Made by a program: the position numbers and the translations under genes. A stretch of DNA of 36,221 bases from M0108 sp044228695 (GTDB lineage Bacteria; Pseudomonadota; Gammaproteobacteria; Chromatiales; Chromatiaceae), in NCBI GenBank assembly GCA_044228695.1, contig JBGAUK010000028.1, forward strand, positions 1-36,221. The letters are read 5' to 3'. Numbering within the stretch: position 1 is the first letter of the stretch; each line of letters starts with the position of its first letter. Positions 17,232 to 25,303 of this stretch are shown here, piece after piece. The notes under the pieces were generated by a model that did not search any database, was not told where the DNA came from, and saw only the letters and a list, made by a program, of their open reading frames with translations.

Positions 17232-18125
17232 ATGAGCGACGAGAAACCAGAAATTCCCTTCCAGAGCGTGGTACTGCCCGAGGTGCTGAGCGAGGAGACC
17301 GAGATCCCCTTCCGCTGCTATCCGCGCATCTCCTGTTTCAACGCCTGCTGCCGCATGGCCGACGTGACGCTGGCCCCCTACGACATCCTGCGCCTCAAGG
17401 GGCGTCTGGGCCTGTCCACCACCGACTTCCTGGCCAAGCACACGGTGCCCTTCCAGATGGATGCCGACGGCACCCCCGGAGTCAAGCTCAAGACCACCGA
17501 CGAGGGGGCCTGCCTGCTGCTCGATGGCGACAAGGGCTGTAGTGTTTACGAGGACCGGCCCACGGTCTGCCGCTATTACCCGGTCGCCTTGCTCAATCGC
17601 CATGTGGCGGGGGAGACCGACACCCTCCAGGAGTATTCCCTGGTCCGCGAGGACCACTGCAAAGGGCATCTGGAGGACCGCCGCATCAGCATCGGCGATT
17701 ACCGAGTGGAGCAGGGGTGCGATACCCATGACCAGCACAATCGCGAGTGGTACCAACTCATCCTCAAGAAGCGTTCCGCCGGGCCAACGGTGGGCCGCCC
17801 ACCCCAAACCAGCCTGAATGTTTTCTTCCTGGCCTCCTACGACCTGGATACCTTCCGTCGCTTTGTCCTCAGTGATAAGTTTCGTGCCACCTATGACCTG
17901 CCGGAGGCCTTCTACGCCGATATCGAGACCGACGACCTGGCCCTACTCAAGTTTGGCTACCGCTTCCTGCGCCAGGTGCTGTTCGCCGAATTCAGCATCC
18001 CGGAACAGGCGGGGGCCTGGGACAAGCGCGTCAACCAGCGCCAGGAGGTCTGGTACCTGCGTCGTCAGGCCGAGATGGCCCGGCGCCAGCAGGCCGAGGA
18101 TGAGCGGTATCAGGGCGAACTCTAA
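17232..18125 (+). CDS. YkgJ-family cysteine-cluster protein
   Basis: 297 residues from the ATG at 17232, placed by the adjacent GAGGATG context; the frame is open upstream but that part includes the aprA terminator. Cysteines at 29, 35, 39 and 40 (FRCYPRISCFNACC), then 94, 103 and 113 (GACLLL, KGCSVYEDRPTVCRYYP), form the CxxxxxCxxxCC-type cluster of the YkgJ family, annotated as zinc- or iron-chelating; the metal is not established. The C-terminal ~120 residues (from TSLNVFFLASYDLDTFRRFV) form a family-specific extension seen in sulfur-oxidizer relatives as far as I can judge. It lies next to aprBA but after a terminator, so a link to sulfur oxidation is only suggested by position. Confidence 0.82.
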   Translation: MSDEKPEIPFQSVVLPEVLSEETEIPFRCYPRISCFNACCRMADVTLAPYDILRLKGRLGLSTTDFLAKHTVPFQMDADGTPGVKLKTTDEGACLLLDGDKGCSVYEDRPTVCRYYPVALLNRHVAGETDTLQEYSLVREDHCKGHLEDRRISIGDYRVEQGCDTHDQHNREWYQLILKKRSAGPTVGRPPQTSLNVFFLASYDLDTFRRFVLSDKFRATYDLPEAFYADIETDDLALLKFGYRFLRQVLFAEFSIPEQAGAWDKRVNQRQEVWYLRRQAEMARRQQAEDERYQGEL

Positions 18126-18168
18126 CCACCCTCGCGCGGCAATCAGACCGCGCTAGCCCGGGGACCCC

Positions 18169-19752
18169 ATGACCTCCCTGTCCGCCTCCCTGACCAAGGT
18201 CGGCGGCAATACCCTGCTATCGCGCCTCCTCGGCTTTGTCCGTGACCTGATGGTGGCGCGCCTCTTCGGGGCGGACGCGGGCACGGACGCCTTTTTCGTC
18301 GCCTTCAAGATCCCGAATTTTTTCCGCCGCCTCTTTGCGGAGGGCGCCTTCGCCAGCGCCCTGGTGCCCGTGCTCCACGAGACCGGCCGCGAGGGTGGTC
18401 CCGTCGCCTTGCGCCGCCTGCTCGCCAGCCTGAGCGGGGTCCTGGGCGCGGCACTCCTGCTCCTGACCTTCATCGGCACCCTGGCCGCCTCCTGGCTGAT
18501 CCTGGCCTTCGCGCCTGGGTTCGCGGCCGAGGCCCAGCAACAGGCCCTGGCTGCGGAACTGCTGCGCTTGACGCTGCCCTATGTTTTTTTCATCGTCCTG
18601 GCGGCCCTGGCGGGCGCCGCGCTCAATCTGCAGGAATGCTTCGGTATCCCCGCCTTCACCCCGGTGTTGCTCAATCTGGCCATCATAGGTTGCGCCCTCT
18701 GGCTGGCGCCGCGCCTGGAGGAGCCCATTCTGGCCCTCGGCTGGGGCGTTCTGATCGGAGGTCTGGCGCAACTCACCTTTCAACTCCCCTTCCTGGCCCG
18801 GCTCGGCCTGCTGCCGCGACCCCGTCTAGATTGGCGTCATCCCGGCACTCGCAAGGTCCTGCGCCGCATGGGGCCCGTGCTCTTGGGCGTCTCCGTGACC
18901 CAAATCAACCTGCTCCTGGATACCTTCCTGGCCTCCTTCCTGACCGTGGGCAGCATCTCCTGGCTCTATTATTCGGACCGGCTGGTGGAATTCCCGCTGG
19001 GGATACTGGGCGCGGCCCTGGGGACAGTCATCCTGCCCCGGTTAGCTCGCCAGGGATCGACATCGGTGGGTGGGGTTTCGCCGAAGGCCTTCTCCCGGAC
19101 CCTGGACTGGGCTCTGCGCTGGGTGTGGTTGCTGGGACTGCCGGCGGCGGTGGGGCTGGTGGTCCTGGCGGAGCCCCTGGTGGCGACCCTCTTCCTGTCC
19201 GCGGAATTCAGTGCCGGTGATGTCCATAATGCCGCCCTCAGTCTCATGGCCTATGCCGCCGGCCTGCCGGGCTTCATCGCGATCAAGGTTCTGGCACCCG
19301 GCTATTACGCCCACCAGGACGCGCGCACTCCGGCGCGTTATGCCCTGATGGCCCTGGGTTTCAACCTGGTCCTGAGCCTCGCCTGGATGGGGCCATTCGG
19401 CCATGCTGGTCTGGCGCTGGCAACCAGCTTGGCCGCCTTCGTTAACGCTGGCCTTCTGCTGGGGGGGCTGGTGAGGCCGAGGGACTACCGACCTGCCAGA
19501 GGCTGGGGAAAGCTCCTGGCACAGGGGCTGATGGCGGCCCTGGTGCTGGGCGCTTTACTGAGTTTGGGCCTGGTCGGGATGGACGATTGGCTGGCCGCCA
19601 CCCCGGGTGAGCGGCTGGCAAGGCTGATTTTTTGGATGCTCGTGGGCGGGGCTGGGTATTTTTTGGCCCTGCTGGCCCTGGGGGTGAGGCCACGTGATTT
19701 TGGTGAAGGGGGAGGTAAGCAACTGGAAGGGCCCCCCGCGGGAGCCGCGTGA
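18169..19752 (+). CDS. murJ: Lipid II flippase MurJ
   Basis: 527 residues, the normal size, with about 14 hydrophobic helices. The N-terminus SLTKVGGNTLLSRLLGFVRD and the following FGADAGTDAFFVAFKIPNFF and RLFAEGAFASALVPV are diagnostic of MurJ/MviN. It moves the peptidoglycan precursor lipid II across the inner membrane. The start ATG has GGGG a few bases upstream. The gene follows the YkgJ-like gene by 43 bases in the same direction. Pairing with ribF downstream is a common gammaproteobacterial arrangement. Nothing is missing. Confidence 0.97.
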   Translation: MTSLSASLTKVGGNTLLSRLLGFVRDLMVARLFGADAGTDAFFVAFKIPNFFRRLFAEGAFASALVPVLHETGREGGPVALRRLLASLSGVLGAALLLLTFIGTLAASWLILAFAPGFAAEAQQQALAAELLRLTLPYVFFIVLAALAGAALNLQECFGIPAFTPVLLNLAIIGCALWLAPRLEEPILALGWGVLIGGLAQLTFQLPFLARLGLLPRPRLDWRHPGTRKVLRRMGPVLLGVSVTQINLLLDTFLASFLTVGSISWLYYSDRLVEFPLGILGAALGTVILPRLARQGSTSVGGVSPKAFSRTLDWALRWVWLLGLPAAVGLVVLAEPLVATLFLSAEFSAGDVHNAALSLMAYAAGLPGFIAIKVLAPGYYAHQDARTPARYALMALGFNLVLSLAWMGPFGHAGLALATSLAAFVNAGLLLGGLVRPRDYRPARGWGKLLAQGLMAALVLGALLSLGLVGMDDWLAATPGERLARLIFWMLVGGAGYFLALLALGVRPRDFGEGGGKQLEGPPAGAA

Positions 19753-19788
19753 TGTTGGGATCTCGCCAGCTAATCCCGCCGCCCGGGC

Positions 19789-19794
19789 TATAAT
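19789..19794 (+). promoter_or_regulatory. Possible -10 box between murJ and ribF
   Basis: A perfect TATAAT sits 36 bases after the murJ stop and 216 bases before the ribF ATG. No convincing -35 is seen at 16-18 bases upstream. If used, it would start a transcript through the structured stretch 19806-19969. Confidence 0.3.
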
Positions 19795-19805
19795 CCGTCT
19801 CCGGC

Positions 19806-19969
19806 CGGTGCCTAGCCACGGGAGGGCTGCCGAGAATGCCGAAAGCACCGAACGGCGCCTGCAAGGGCTGCCTCGTCACGGGGGTGATGCCGAATGCGAG
19901 CTCCCTGCAACCAGCGCGGCTCCGGTTGCGTTCCAGGAGCATTAAGGCTTTGTTTCCAAGGCTTAATGC
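19806..19969 (+). ncRNA. Candidate structured leader or small RNA upstream of ribF
   Basis: Four consecutive potential helices: CGGTGC 19806-19811 with GCACCG 19845-19850; CTCG-TCAC 19872-19879 with GTGA 19884-19887 and CGAG 19897-19900; GCAACC 19907-19912 with GGTTGC 19924-19929; GCATTAAG 19939-19946 with CTTAATGC 19962-19969, extended inward by CTTTG and CAAGG. No U-run follows the last hairpin. It does not match the FMN riboswitch core. GC-rich DNA forms helices easily, so this is a lead, not a call. Confidence 0.25.
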
Positions 19970-20010
19970 TTGATCCTTGAATCCTAGACATAAGACGGAT
20001 CCAGATCCCC

Positions 20011-20964
20011 ATGCGAGTCATTCGCGGACTCCATAATCTCAGGCCCGTGCACCGAGGTTGTGTGGCTACCATTGGCAATTTCGATGGTGTGCATCTCGGG
20101 CATCGCGCCGTCTTTCAGCGGTTGCTAGCCAAGGGCCGAGACTTGGGGCTGCCGGCGACCGTCATTACCTTCGAGCCCCAGGCCATGGAGTTTTTCGCCC
20201 CGGAGGCGGCTCCAGCCCGGCTCACGCGCCTACGGGAAAAGCTGGCGGCTCTGAAGGCTTGCGGCATCGAAAGGGTGGTCCTGCTGGAGTTTGGTCACAA
20301 ACTGGCACATTTGGAGGCGCAGGCCTTCGTGGAGGAGCTGCTGGTGGACGGCCTGGCGGCACGTCATCTGCTTGTCGGCGACGACTTCCGCTTCGGTCGT
20401 GGGCGCAAGGGCGATTTTGCTCTGCTGTGCACCCTGGGGGCCGAACATGGCTTTGTGGTCGAGGATTTGCACACCATCACCCATGGCGCCGAGCGGGTGA
20501 GCAGCACCCGGATCCGGGAAACCCTGGCACGGGGCGAACTGGATTTGGCCCGCCACCTCTTGGGGCGCCCCTATCGCATCTGCGGTCGCGTCGCCCACGG
20601 CAATCAGCGCGGGCGAACCATCGGCTTCCCCACCATCAACATCAATCTGCACCGCCGGGTCAGTCCCTTGCACGGGGTCTATGCCGTCATGGTTGATGGC
20701 CTGCTGGATCGCCCCTGGCCGGGCGTGGCCAATATCGGCCTGCGCCCGACCCTGGGCGAGGAGCCACGCTATTTGCTGGAGGTTCATCTGTTCGATTTCG
20801 CGGGTGATCTCTATGGCCGTCACGCCGAGGTGGAATTTCGCCTCAAGCTGCGGGATGAACGGAAATTCGCCTCCTTTGACGACTTGCGGGCGCGGATCGA
20901 GCTGGACGCCCGTGCTGCTCGCGACTATCTGGGGCTGCCGGGCCGCCCGCCTTCCGAGTGTTGA
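20011..20964 (+). CDS. ribF: Bifunctional riboflavin kinase / FAD synthetase RibF
   Basis: 317 residues, normal. The N-terminal nucleotidyltransferase domain has GNFDGVHLGH at 22-31 (the HxGH-like site) and LLVGDDFRFGRGRKGDF, with SSTRIRETL near the domain end. The C-terminal kinase domain has GNQRGRTIGFPTINI near 198-212 and GVYAV plus NIGLRPT, typical flavokinase motifs. It makes FMN from riboflavin and ATP, then FAD; the window's flavoenzymes (AprA and the giant oxidoreductase) depend on such cofactors. The ATG at 20011 lacks a strong ribosome binding site. ileS and lspA, often downstream, are absent here; comF lies next on the other strand. Confidence 0.97.
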   Translation: MRVIRGLHNLRPVHRGCVATIGNFDGVHLGHRAVFQRLLAKGRDLGLPATVITFEPQAMEFFAPEAAPARLTRLREKLAALKACGIERVVLLEFGHKLAHLEAQAFVEELLVDGLAARHLLVGDDFRFGRGRKGDFALLCTLGAEHGFVVEDLHTITHGAERVSSTRIRETLARGELDLARHLLGRPYRICGRVAHGNQRGRTIGFPTININLHRRVSPLHGVYAVMVDGLLDRPWPGVANIGLRPTLGEEPRYLLEVHLFDFAGDLYGRHAEVEFRLKLRDERKFASFDDLRARIELDARAARDYLGLPGRPPSEC

Positions 20965-21006
20965 CGGGGGCTTTGGCGAGGGGACCAGCCCTACCGGCTA
21001 AACTCA

Positions 21007-21060
21007 GGCCAAGTGCGACGTCAGGGCGTCACCTGGGCCAAGTGGAACCTCAGGGCGTCC
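21007..21060. repeat. Short 29-base tandem repeat at the end of the comF remnant
   Basis: GGCCAAGTGCGACGTCAGGG at 21007 recurs as GGCCAAGTGGAACCTCAGGG at 21036, an offset of 29. Over the first 24 bases of each unit there are three mismatches. The second unit runs into the start of the 156-base repeat, so TCAGGGCGTC occurs three times (21021, 21050, 21206). Confidence 0.8.
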
Positions 21061-21203
21061 GCGCCACCGCCCAGAGGTCGATACGCGCGGCCCCAGCCTG
21101 ACGTAACACCCTGGCCAACTCGTCGGCGGTGCCGCCGGTCGTAACCACGTCGTCCAGAATGACTAGATGTCCCCCGGCGACGGGGCCAATTACACCAGAG
21201 GCG
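21048..21203 (-). pseudogene. Duplicated comF C-terminal fragment
   Basis: Read leftward after the comF stop, this copy encodes again about 51 residues of the ComF C-terminus, including the PRPP-type motif ILDDVVTTGGT, then a second stop. Against the gene it has only three amino-acid changes (Phe to Ser, Ala to Val, Gly to Asp); the other ten base changes are silent. It has no start codon context and lies behind a stop, so it should not be translated. The silent-rich pattern suggests it diverged while coding, for example in another strain or allele. Confidence 0.8.
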
Positions 21204-21359
21204 CCTCAGGGCGTCCGCGCCACGGCCCAGAGGTCGATGCGCGCGGCGCCGGCCTGACGTAAAACCCTGGCCAACTCGCCGGCGGTGCCGCCGGTCGTGA
21301 CCACATCGTCCAGAATGGCCAGATGTCCGCCGGCGACGGGGCCAATGACACCAAAGGCG
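21048..21359. repeat. 156-base direct tandem duplication of the comF 3' end
   Basis: Copy one is 21048-21203 and copy two 21204-21359, directly abutting with no spacer. By hand alignment they differ at 13 of 156 positions with no gaps (about 92% identity). The unit is exactly 52 codons long, so the reading frame is the same in both copies. Copy two is the genuine end of comF. Confidence 0.95.
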
Positions 21360-21925
21360 CCAAGCACATTGTGCTGTCTTTCATCCCTCTCCAGGCCGAC
21401 CTGGGGCGGGGTGGCGCGTAGCCTCGCGCAGAGACTAGGGTCCACCGGGATGGCCAACTCCCGGGACAGGGCCCGGGCTATCTCCAGGGCTTGGTTATAG
21501 CCCCGCTCCCGCATCCGTTGAGGGTGCAGTGGGACCGGAATGATGATGTCCGGTCGACTGATGCCCTCCTGGCGCAGTGAGCGCGCCAGGCAGAGCCCCA
21601 GCAATCGCGCCAGGTTGAGCCGGCCATGAAATTTGGCCCCGACCACCAGGGCCGTGATGGCGTCCTGGTAGAGAAAGGGGATGTGGCTGGCGTCCTGGGG
21701 TGGCGGCTGGCGTTGGCAAGCACCGCAAACCTCCGTGGCTTGCAGGTCCCACGGCAAGGGGTGGGCGCAGCGAGAACAGGGGTGGCGATTGTGTGGTAAG
21801 TCCGCCAGGCAACCCTGGCAGAGATCCAGCCCGAGGGCACCCGGGGCCCCGCAGAGGACACAGGTCGGCGGCAGAAGCTGTGCCACGGCCTGGTCCAGGA
21901 GCCGATGCCATTGGACGGCTTGCAC
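21206..21925 (-). CDS. comF: ComF family phosphoribosyltransferase-like protein
   Basis: 239 residues from a GTG start at 21925, normal for ComF. Four CxxC pairs (C22/C25, C36/C39, C50/C53, C67/C70) form an N-terminal zinc-binding part. The C-terminal domain is a type I phosphoribosyltransferase fold with RGYNQALEIARAL and the PRPP loop ILDDVVTTGGT at 204-214. ComF proteins take part in DNA uptake during natural transformation in several bacteria; its chemistry is not settled. bioB-bioF, often next to comF in gammaproteobacteria, is not seen. The stop is immediately followed by a second copy of the last 51 codons. Confidence 0.92.
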   Translation of the reverse strand: MQAVQWHRLLDQAVAQLLPPTCVLCGAPGALGLDLCQGCLADLPHNRHPCSRCAHPLPWDLQATEVCGACQRQPPPQDASHIPFLYQDAITALVVGAKFHGRLNLARLLGLCLARSLRQEGISRPDIIIPVPLHPQRMRERGYNQALEIARALSRELAIPVDPSLCARLRATPPQVGLERDERQHNVLGAFGVIGPVAGGHLAILDDVVTTGGTAGELARVLRQAGAARIDLWAVARTP

Positions 21926-22193
21926 GGGCTGAATCCTATCTGGCTACTGGGCCTGGGTTTCGATCAAGCCGCGACTAGCGAGGGGCTCGGCGGTCAAGCC
22001 CGTTGAGACCGAGCCGTTCAACCTCCATCTATGACTACTCACATCCCAGCCCCCCGTCTCAAGGGTATCTATTGTTGGTCCTCTCGGTGACGATTCAGAA
22101 ACCAGTAATACATGCCTGGTGTCCAACCGCCCCTTATCGCCAGGCCACAACGCAGCGGCTGAACCGATGTTATCGGGACCCTTACCTATTGCC

Positions 22194-22730
22194 ATGACCG
22201 ACAACAGACCCAGCGTCGAGGATACGCCCTCACGCATTGGGCGCGCCATGCTGTTCGCGGCCTGGATTGTGGGCCTGGTGTTGCTGGTCCTGGTCTTCCA
22301 GCGCTTCATGGACCAGGGGGAGAATCCGAATTGGGACCTGGAACTCAGCCGGGACGGCGGGGGCCGTGCCCAGGTGGCACTGGCGCGCAATCGCGCCGGG
22401 CACTACGTCGCCCCAGGGCGGATCAATGGCAAGTCGGTCACCTTTATGATCGATACGGGGGCAACGGATGTGGCCCTACCGCTCGATTTGGCAAAAAACC
22501 TGGATTTGCACCTGGGGCCGGGACGCCTCTCCCGTACCGCCAATGGTGATGTCCAGACCTGGGCCGCCTTGCTAGACGAGGTCGATCTAGGTGGATTGGT
22601 GGCCCAGCGGGTGCGAGCCTCCGTCCTGCCCAACATGCCCGGCGACCAGGTTTTGCTGGGCATGAGCTATCTCAAACGATTCGAAATGATTCAGCGGGAC
22701 GGCACCTTGATCCTGCGCGAGCCGGATTAG
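22194..22730 (+). CDS. Membrane-anchored retropepsin-like aspartic protease (TIGR02281 type)
   Basis: 178 residues from the ATG at 22194. One membrane helix (about 18-38, AMLFAAWIVGLVLLVLVF) is followed by a periplasmic retropepsin-like domain with the active-site triplet Asp-Thr-Gly at 87-89 (FMIDTGATDVALP), preceded by GRINGKSVTF, and the later LLGMSYLKRFEM. Bacterial clan AA proteases of this type act as dimers, since each chain supplies a single DTG. The substrate is unknown. It is divergent from comF (268 bases between, with no other gene seen) and converges with znuB. Confidence 0.9.
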   Translation: MTDNRPSVEDTPSRIGRAMLFAAWIVGLVLLVLVFQRFMDQGENPNWDLELSRDGGGRAQVALARNRAGHYVAPGRINGKSVTFMIDTGATDVALPLDLAKNLDLHLGPGRLSRTANGDVQTWAALLDEVDLGGLVAQRVRASVLPNMPGDQVLLGMSYLKRFEMIQRDGTLILREPD

Positions 22731-22768
22731 GCGAATGCCGACTTCAAACTATTGGGGTTACAGCGGAT

Positions 22769-23653
22769 TCAATGGCTGTGGCCGGAGTCTAGGCTCCCCG
22801 CCGCCTGGCCACCGCTGGCGGCAAGCCGAGCCCGCTGCCTCGCCAGAAAGCGCGACACCAAGGCAGAGGTAACGTATAGGCCGCCGGCCACAAGGATGAT
22901 GGTCGGGCCCGCCGGCAGGTCGGGACCATAGGATAGGGCCAGGCCAGCCAGGTTGAGGGCGCCGCCGATCAGGGTGGCGATCAGCATCATGAGTCCCAGG
23001 GAGTGGACATAGTGCCCGGCGATGGCGGCGGGCAGGGTCAGGAGGGCCAGGACCAGGATGAGGCCGACGACCTGGATCAGCAGCACCACCGTCACCGCCA
23101 CCATTACCAGCAGCAGCAGGTAGAAGAAGGTCACCGGGATGCCCCGCAGGCGGGCGAATTCCTCGTCGAAGGCCACGGCGAGGAATTGGCGATGGTAGGC
23201 CAGCACCAGCAGGAGCAGCAGGCCGTCCAGGGCGGCCATGAACCAAAGGCTCTCCGTTGGCACCAGCAGGATATTGCCAAAGAGGTAGCTCATGAGGTCG
23301 GTCTGATAGCCCGGCGTCTTGGCGATAAACAGCAAGCCCACCGCCATGCCGATGGCCCAGAGGGCACCGATGAGGGTGTCCTCCTCGGCCCGCCAGCGCA
23401 GCCGCACCCAGCCGATCAATAGCGCCGCGAGCACCGCCGCCAGCAGAGCCCCCGCCATGGGTGAAAAGCCGAAGTAGAGGGCGGCCCCCATGCCGCCCAG
23501 CACCGAGTGGGCAATGCCCCCGGCGATGAAGGCGATGCGCTTGACGACCACGTAGGGCCCCATCAGGCCGCAGCCGATGCTGGCTAGCAGGCCGGCGGCC
23601 AGGGCGGACTGGAGAAAGCCCTGGCAGGCGAGGGCCGCGAGAAATTCACGCAT
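22769..23653 (-). CDS. znuB: Zinc ABC transporter permease ZnuB
   Basis: 294 residues from the ATG at 23653, which lies eight bases inside the end of znuC, so translation is coupled. It has about eight or nine hydrophobic helices; GLMGPYVVVKRIAFIAGGIAHSV starts the family core, with LGGMGAALYFGF and FDEEFARLRGIPVTFFYLLL further on. It is the inner-membrane channel for zinc entering from the periplasm. The C-terminus ends in Gly-His-Ser-His, a small possible metal-binding tail. It is the last gene of a znuA-znuC-znuB operon. Confidence 0.95.
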   Translation of the reverse strand: MREFLAALACQGFLQSALAAGLLASIGCGLMGPYVVVKRIAFIAGGIAHSVLGGMGAALYFGFSPMAGALLAAVLAALLIGWVRLRWRAEEDTLIGALWAIGMAVGLLFIAKTPGYQTDLMSYLFGNILLVPTESLWFMAALDGLLLLLVLAYHRQFLAVAFDEEFARLRGIPVTFFYLLLLVMVAVTVVLLIQVVGLILVLALLTLPAAIAGHYVHSLGLMMLIATLIGGALNLAGLALSYGPDLPAGPTIILVAGGLYVTSALVSRFLARQRARLAASGGQAAGSLDSGHSH

Positions 23654-24425
23654 GATCCGTATCCGGGGGCGGGTGGCGATGCGCCACCATGCGCACCGCT
23701 TCCCCGTAAAGCTGTTGAATGATGGGGCCGTCGATGGCGTCGGTGTGGTGGCAGGCCAGGGTGCGGTTGACGCAGGCGACACGGGTGACATAGCTGGAGA
23801 TGAAGCCGATGTCGTGGGACACGACCAGGATGGTCAGGCGGGCGTTGAGTTGCCGCAGCAGGTCGAAGATGTCGCCCTCCATGCGCTGGTCGATGTTGGC
23901 CGTGGGCTCGTCCAGGATGAGGATGCGGGGCTCGCAAGCCAGGGCGCGGGCGAGCAGGACCCGCTGCAATTGGCCCCCCGAGAGGCTGCCGATGCGACGG
24001 CGGGCCAGGTCCAAGGCCTCTACCTCGGCGAGGGAGCGGAGGGCGATTGCGCGATCGGCCCGGCCGTAGCCGCCGGGCCAGAGCTGGGGGAACCGCCCCC
24101 CACCTGGGCCACCGACCCGCGCCAGCAGCACCGCCTGTTCCACCGTAATCGGGAAATCGCGGGGAAAGCTCGGGTATTGGGGCACATAGCCCAGCTGGCG
24201 GCTGGCCTCGCGCGGCGGGCGGCCGAGGACCCGGATCTGGCCGGCTTGGGGGGTGAGCAGTCCCAGTATGAGCCGCAGCAGGGTGCTCTTGCCACCGGCG
24301 TTGGGACCGACAATGCCGATGAACTCCCCCGGTGCCACGGTCAGGCTGACGGCCTCCAGGACCCGGGCGGCGCCGTAGGAAAAGTCGAGATCCCGCACCT
24401 CGATGGCGGGGGCCTGGGAGCTCAT
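23646..24425 (-). CDS. znuC: Zinc ABC transporter ATPase ZnuC
   Basis: 259 residues. Walker A is GPNAGGKST, the Q-loop region is LGYVPQYPSFPRDFP, the signature is LSGGQLQR and Walker B is ILILDEPTANID, followed by the SHDIGFISSYVTRVACVNR switch region typical of zinc/manganese importers. It powers ZnuB from the cytoplasmic side. Its ATG overlaps the znuA stop (ATGA), and its own end overlaps the znuB start, so the three genes are strictly coupled. Insertion of a Gly/Pro-rich stretch (RVGGPGGGRFPQLWPGGYG) is a minor oddity. Confidence 0.96.
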   Translation of the reverse strand: MSSQAPAIEVRDLDFSYGAARVLEAVSLTVAPGEFIGIVGPNAGGKSTLLRLILGLLTPQAGQIRVLGRPPREASRQLGYVPQYPSFPRDFPITVEQAVLLARVGGPGGGRFPQLWPGGYGRADRAIALRSLAEVEALDLARRRIGSLSGGQLQRVLLARALACEPRILILDEPTANIDQRMEGDIFDLLRQLNARLTILVVSHDIGFISSYVTRVACVNRTLACHHTDAIDGPIIQQLYGEAVRMVAHRHPPPDTDHA

Positions 24426-25303
24426 GGGTTGGGCATACCAGCGGCGGCGATCTGGCGCGCTACCGCGCGTAGGTTAGCCACATAGTCCGGGGCAAGGGGG
24501 TCGATGGCGATGACCTGGCCACCAATGGCGCGGGCTATCTGCTCGGCGAAGCGGGGGTCGGACTGGGGCTGGATGAAGACGACGCGGATCTGGTCGCGCT
24601 TGGCTTCTTCGATCAAGGCCACCAGGGTCCGCGCCCCTGGCTCCTTGCCCCCCTGCTCGATCGGCACCTGGGTCAGGCCATAGGCCTGGGCAAAGTAACC
24701 CCAGGCGGGGTGGAAGACCAGGAATTTTCGACTGGACAAATCCTGGAGTTGAAGGCGGATTTCCTGGTCCAGGGCCGCCAGTTCGGCGGCGAACTGGGCT
24801 TGGTTGCGGGCATAGTCCTCGGCATGGGCCGGGTCGAGTTCGGTCAGGGTATCGCGAATGCTGGCGGACATCCGCGCCGCCAGCAGCGGGCTGGTCCAGA
24901 GGTGGGGATCACCGGCATCATCCGCCGTCGGGACCGGGCCGGCATGACCCGGATCCTCATCATGGTCTTGATGATCCAGGGGCAGGAGGTCAATGCCAGT
25001 TCGGGCATCCAGGACTCGCATCCGGGGATTGACCGCCCGCAGACGCGGCAGCCAGGCCTGCTCGAAGGGCATGCCGATGCCGATGAAGAGATCGGCACGG
25101 GCAATGTCCGCCACCTGTTGGGGCGTGGGCTCGAAGGTCTCGTGGTTTTGACCGGGCCGCGTGAGGGCCCTCACCTTGACATGTTCCCCCCCCACCCTGG
25201 CCACGAAGGTTTCCTGGGGCAGGACGCTGACGAACACCTCCAGGGGGGCGGCCGGACTCGCCAGGGGCCAAAGGAGGACGAGCCACATCGGAAGGTAGCG
25301 CAT
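24422..25303 (-). CDS. znuA: Zinc ABC transporter substrate-binding protein ZnuA
   Basis: 293 residues from the ATG at 25303, with AGGAG about 11 bases upstream on its strand; this start gives a clean signal peptide (MRYLPMWLVLLWPLASPAAP, cut near residue 18). Likely metal ligands are His54 (GQNHETFEPTP), His134 (DPHLW), His198 (VFHPAWGYF) and an acidic residue near 268 (AIDPLAP). A short His/Asp-rich loop at 110-120 (DHQDHDEDPGH) before DPHLW is typical of zinc rather than manganese binders. It captures zinc in the periplasm for ZnuBC. A zinc-responsive control would be expected; see the half-site at 25549. Confidence 0.95.
   Translation of the reverse strand: MRYLPMWLVLLWPLASPAAPLEVFVSVLPQETFVARVGGEHVKVRALTRPGQNHETFEPTPQQVADIARADLFIGIGMPFEQAWLPRLRAVNPRMRVLDARTGIDLLPLDHQDHDEDPGHAGPVPTADDAGDPHLWTSPLLAARMSASIRDTLTELDPAHAEDYARNQAQFAAELAALDQEIRLQLQDLSSRKFLVFHPAWGYFAQAYGLTQVPIEQGGKEPGARTLVALIEEAKRDQIRVVFIQPQSDPRFAEQIARAIGGQVIAIDPLAPDYVANLRAVARQIAAAGMPNP

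Noticed and set aside
19806..19969. FMN riboswitch ahead of ribF
   Set aside because: The conserved RFN core elements are not present; only generic hairpins are seen.
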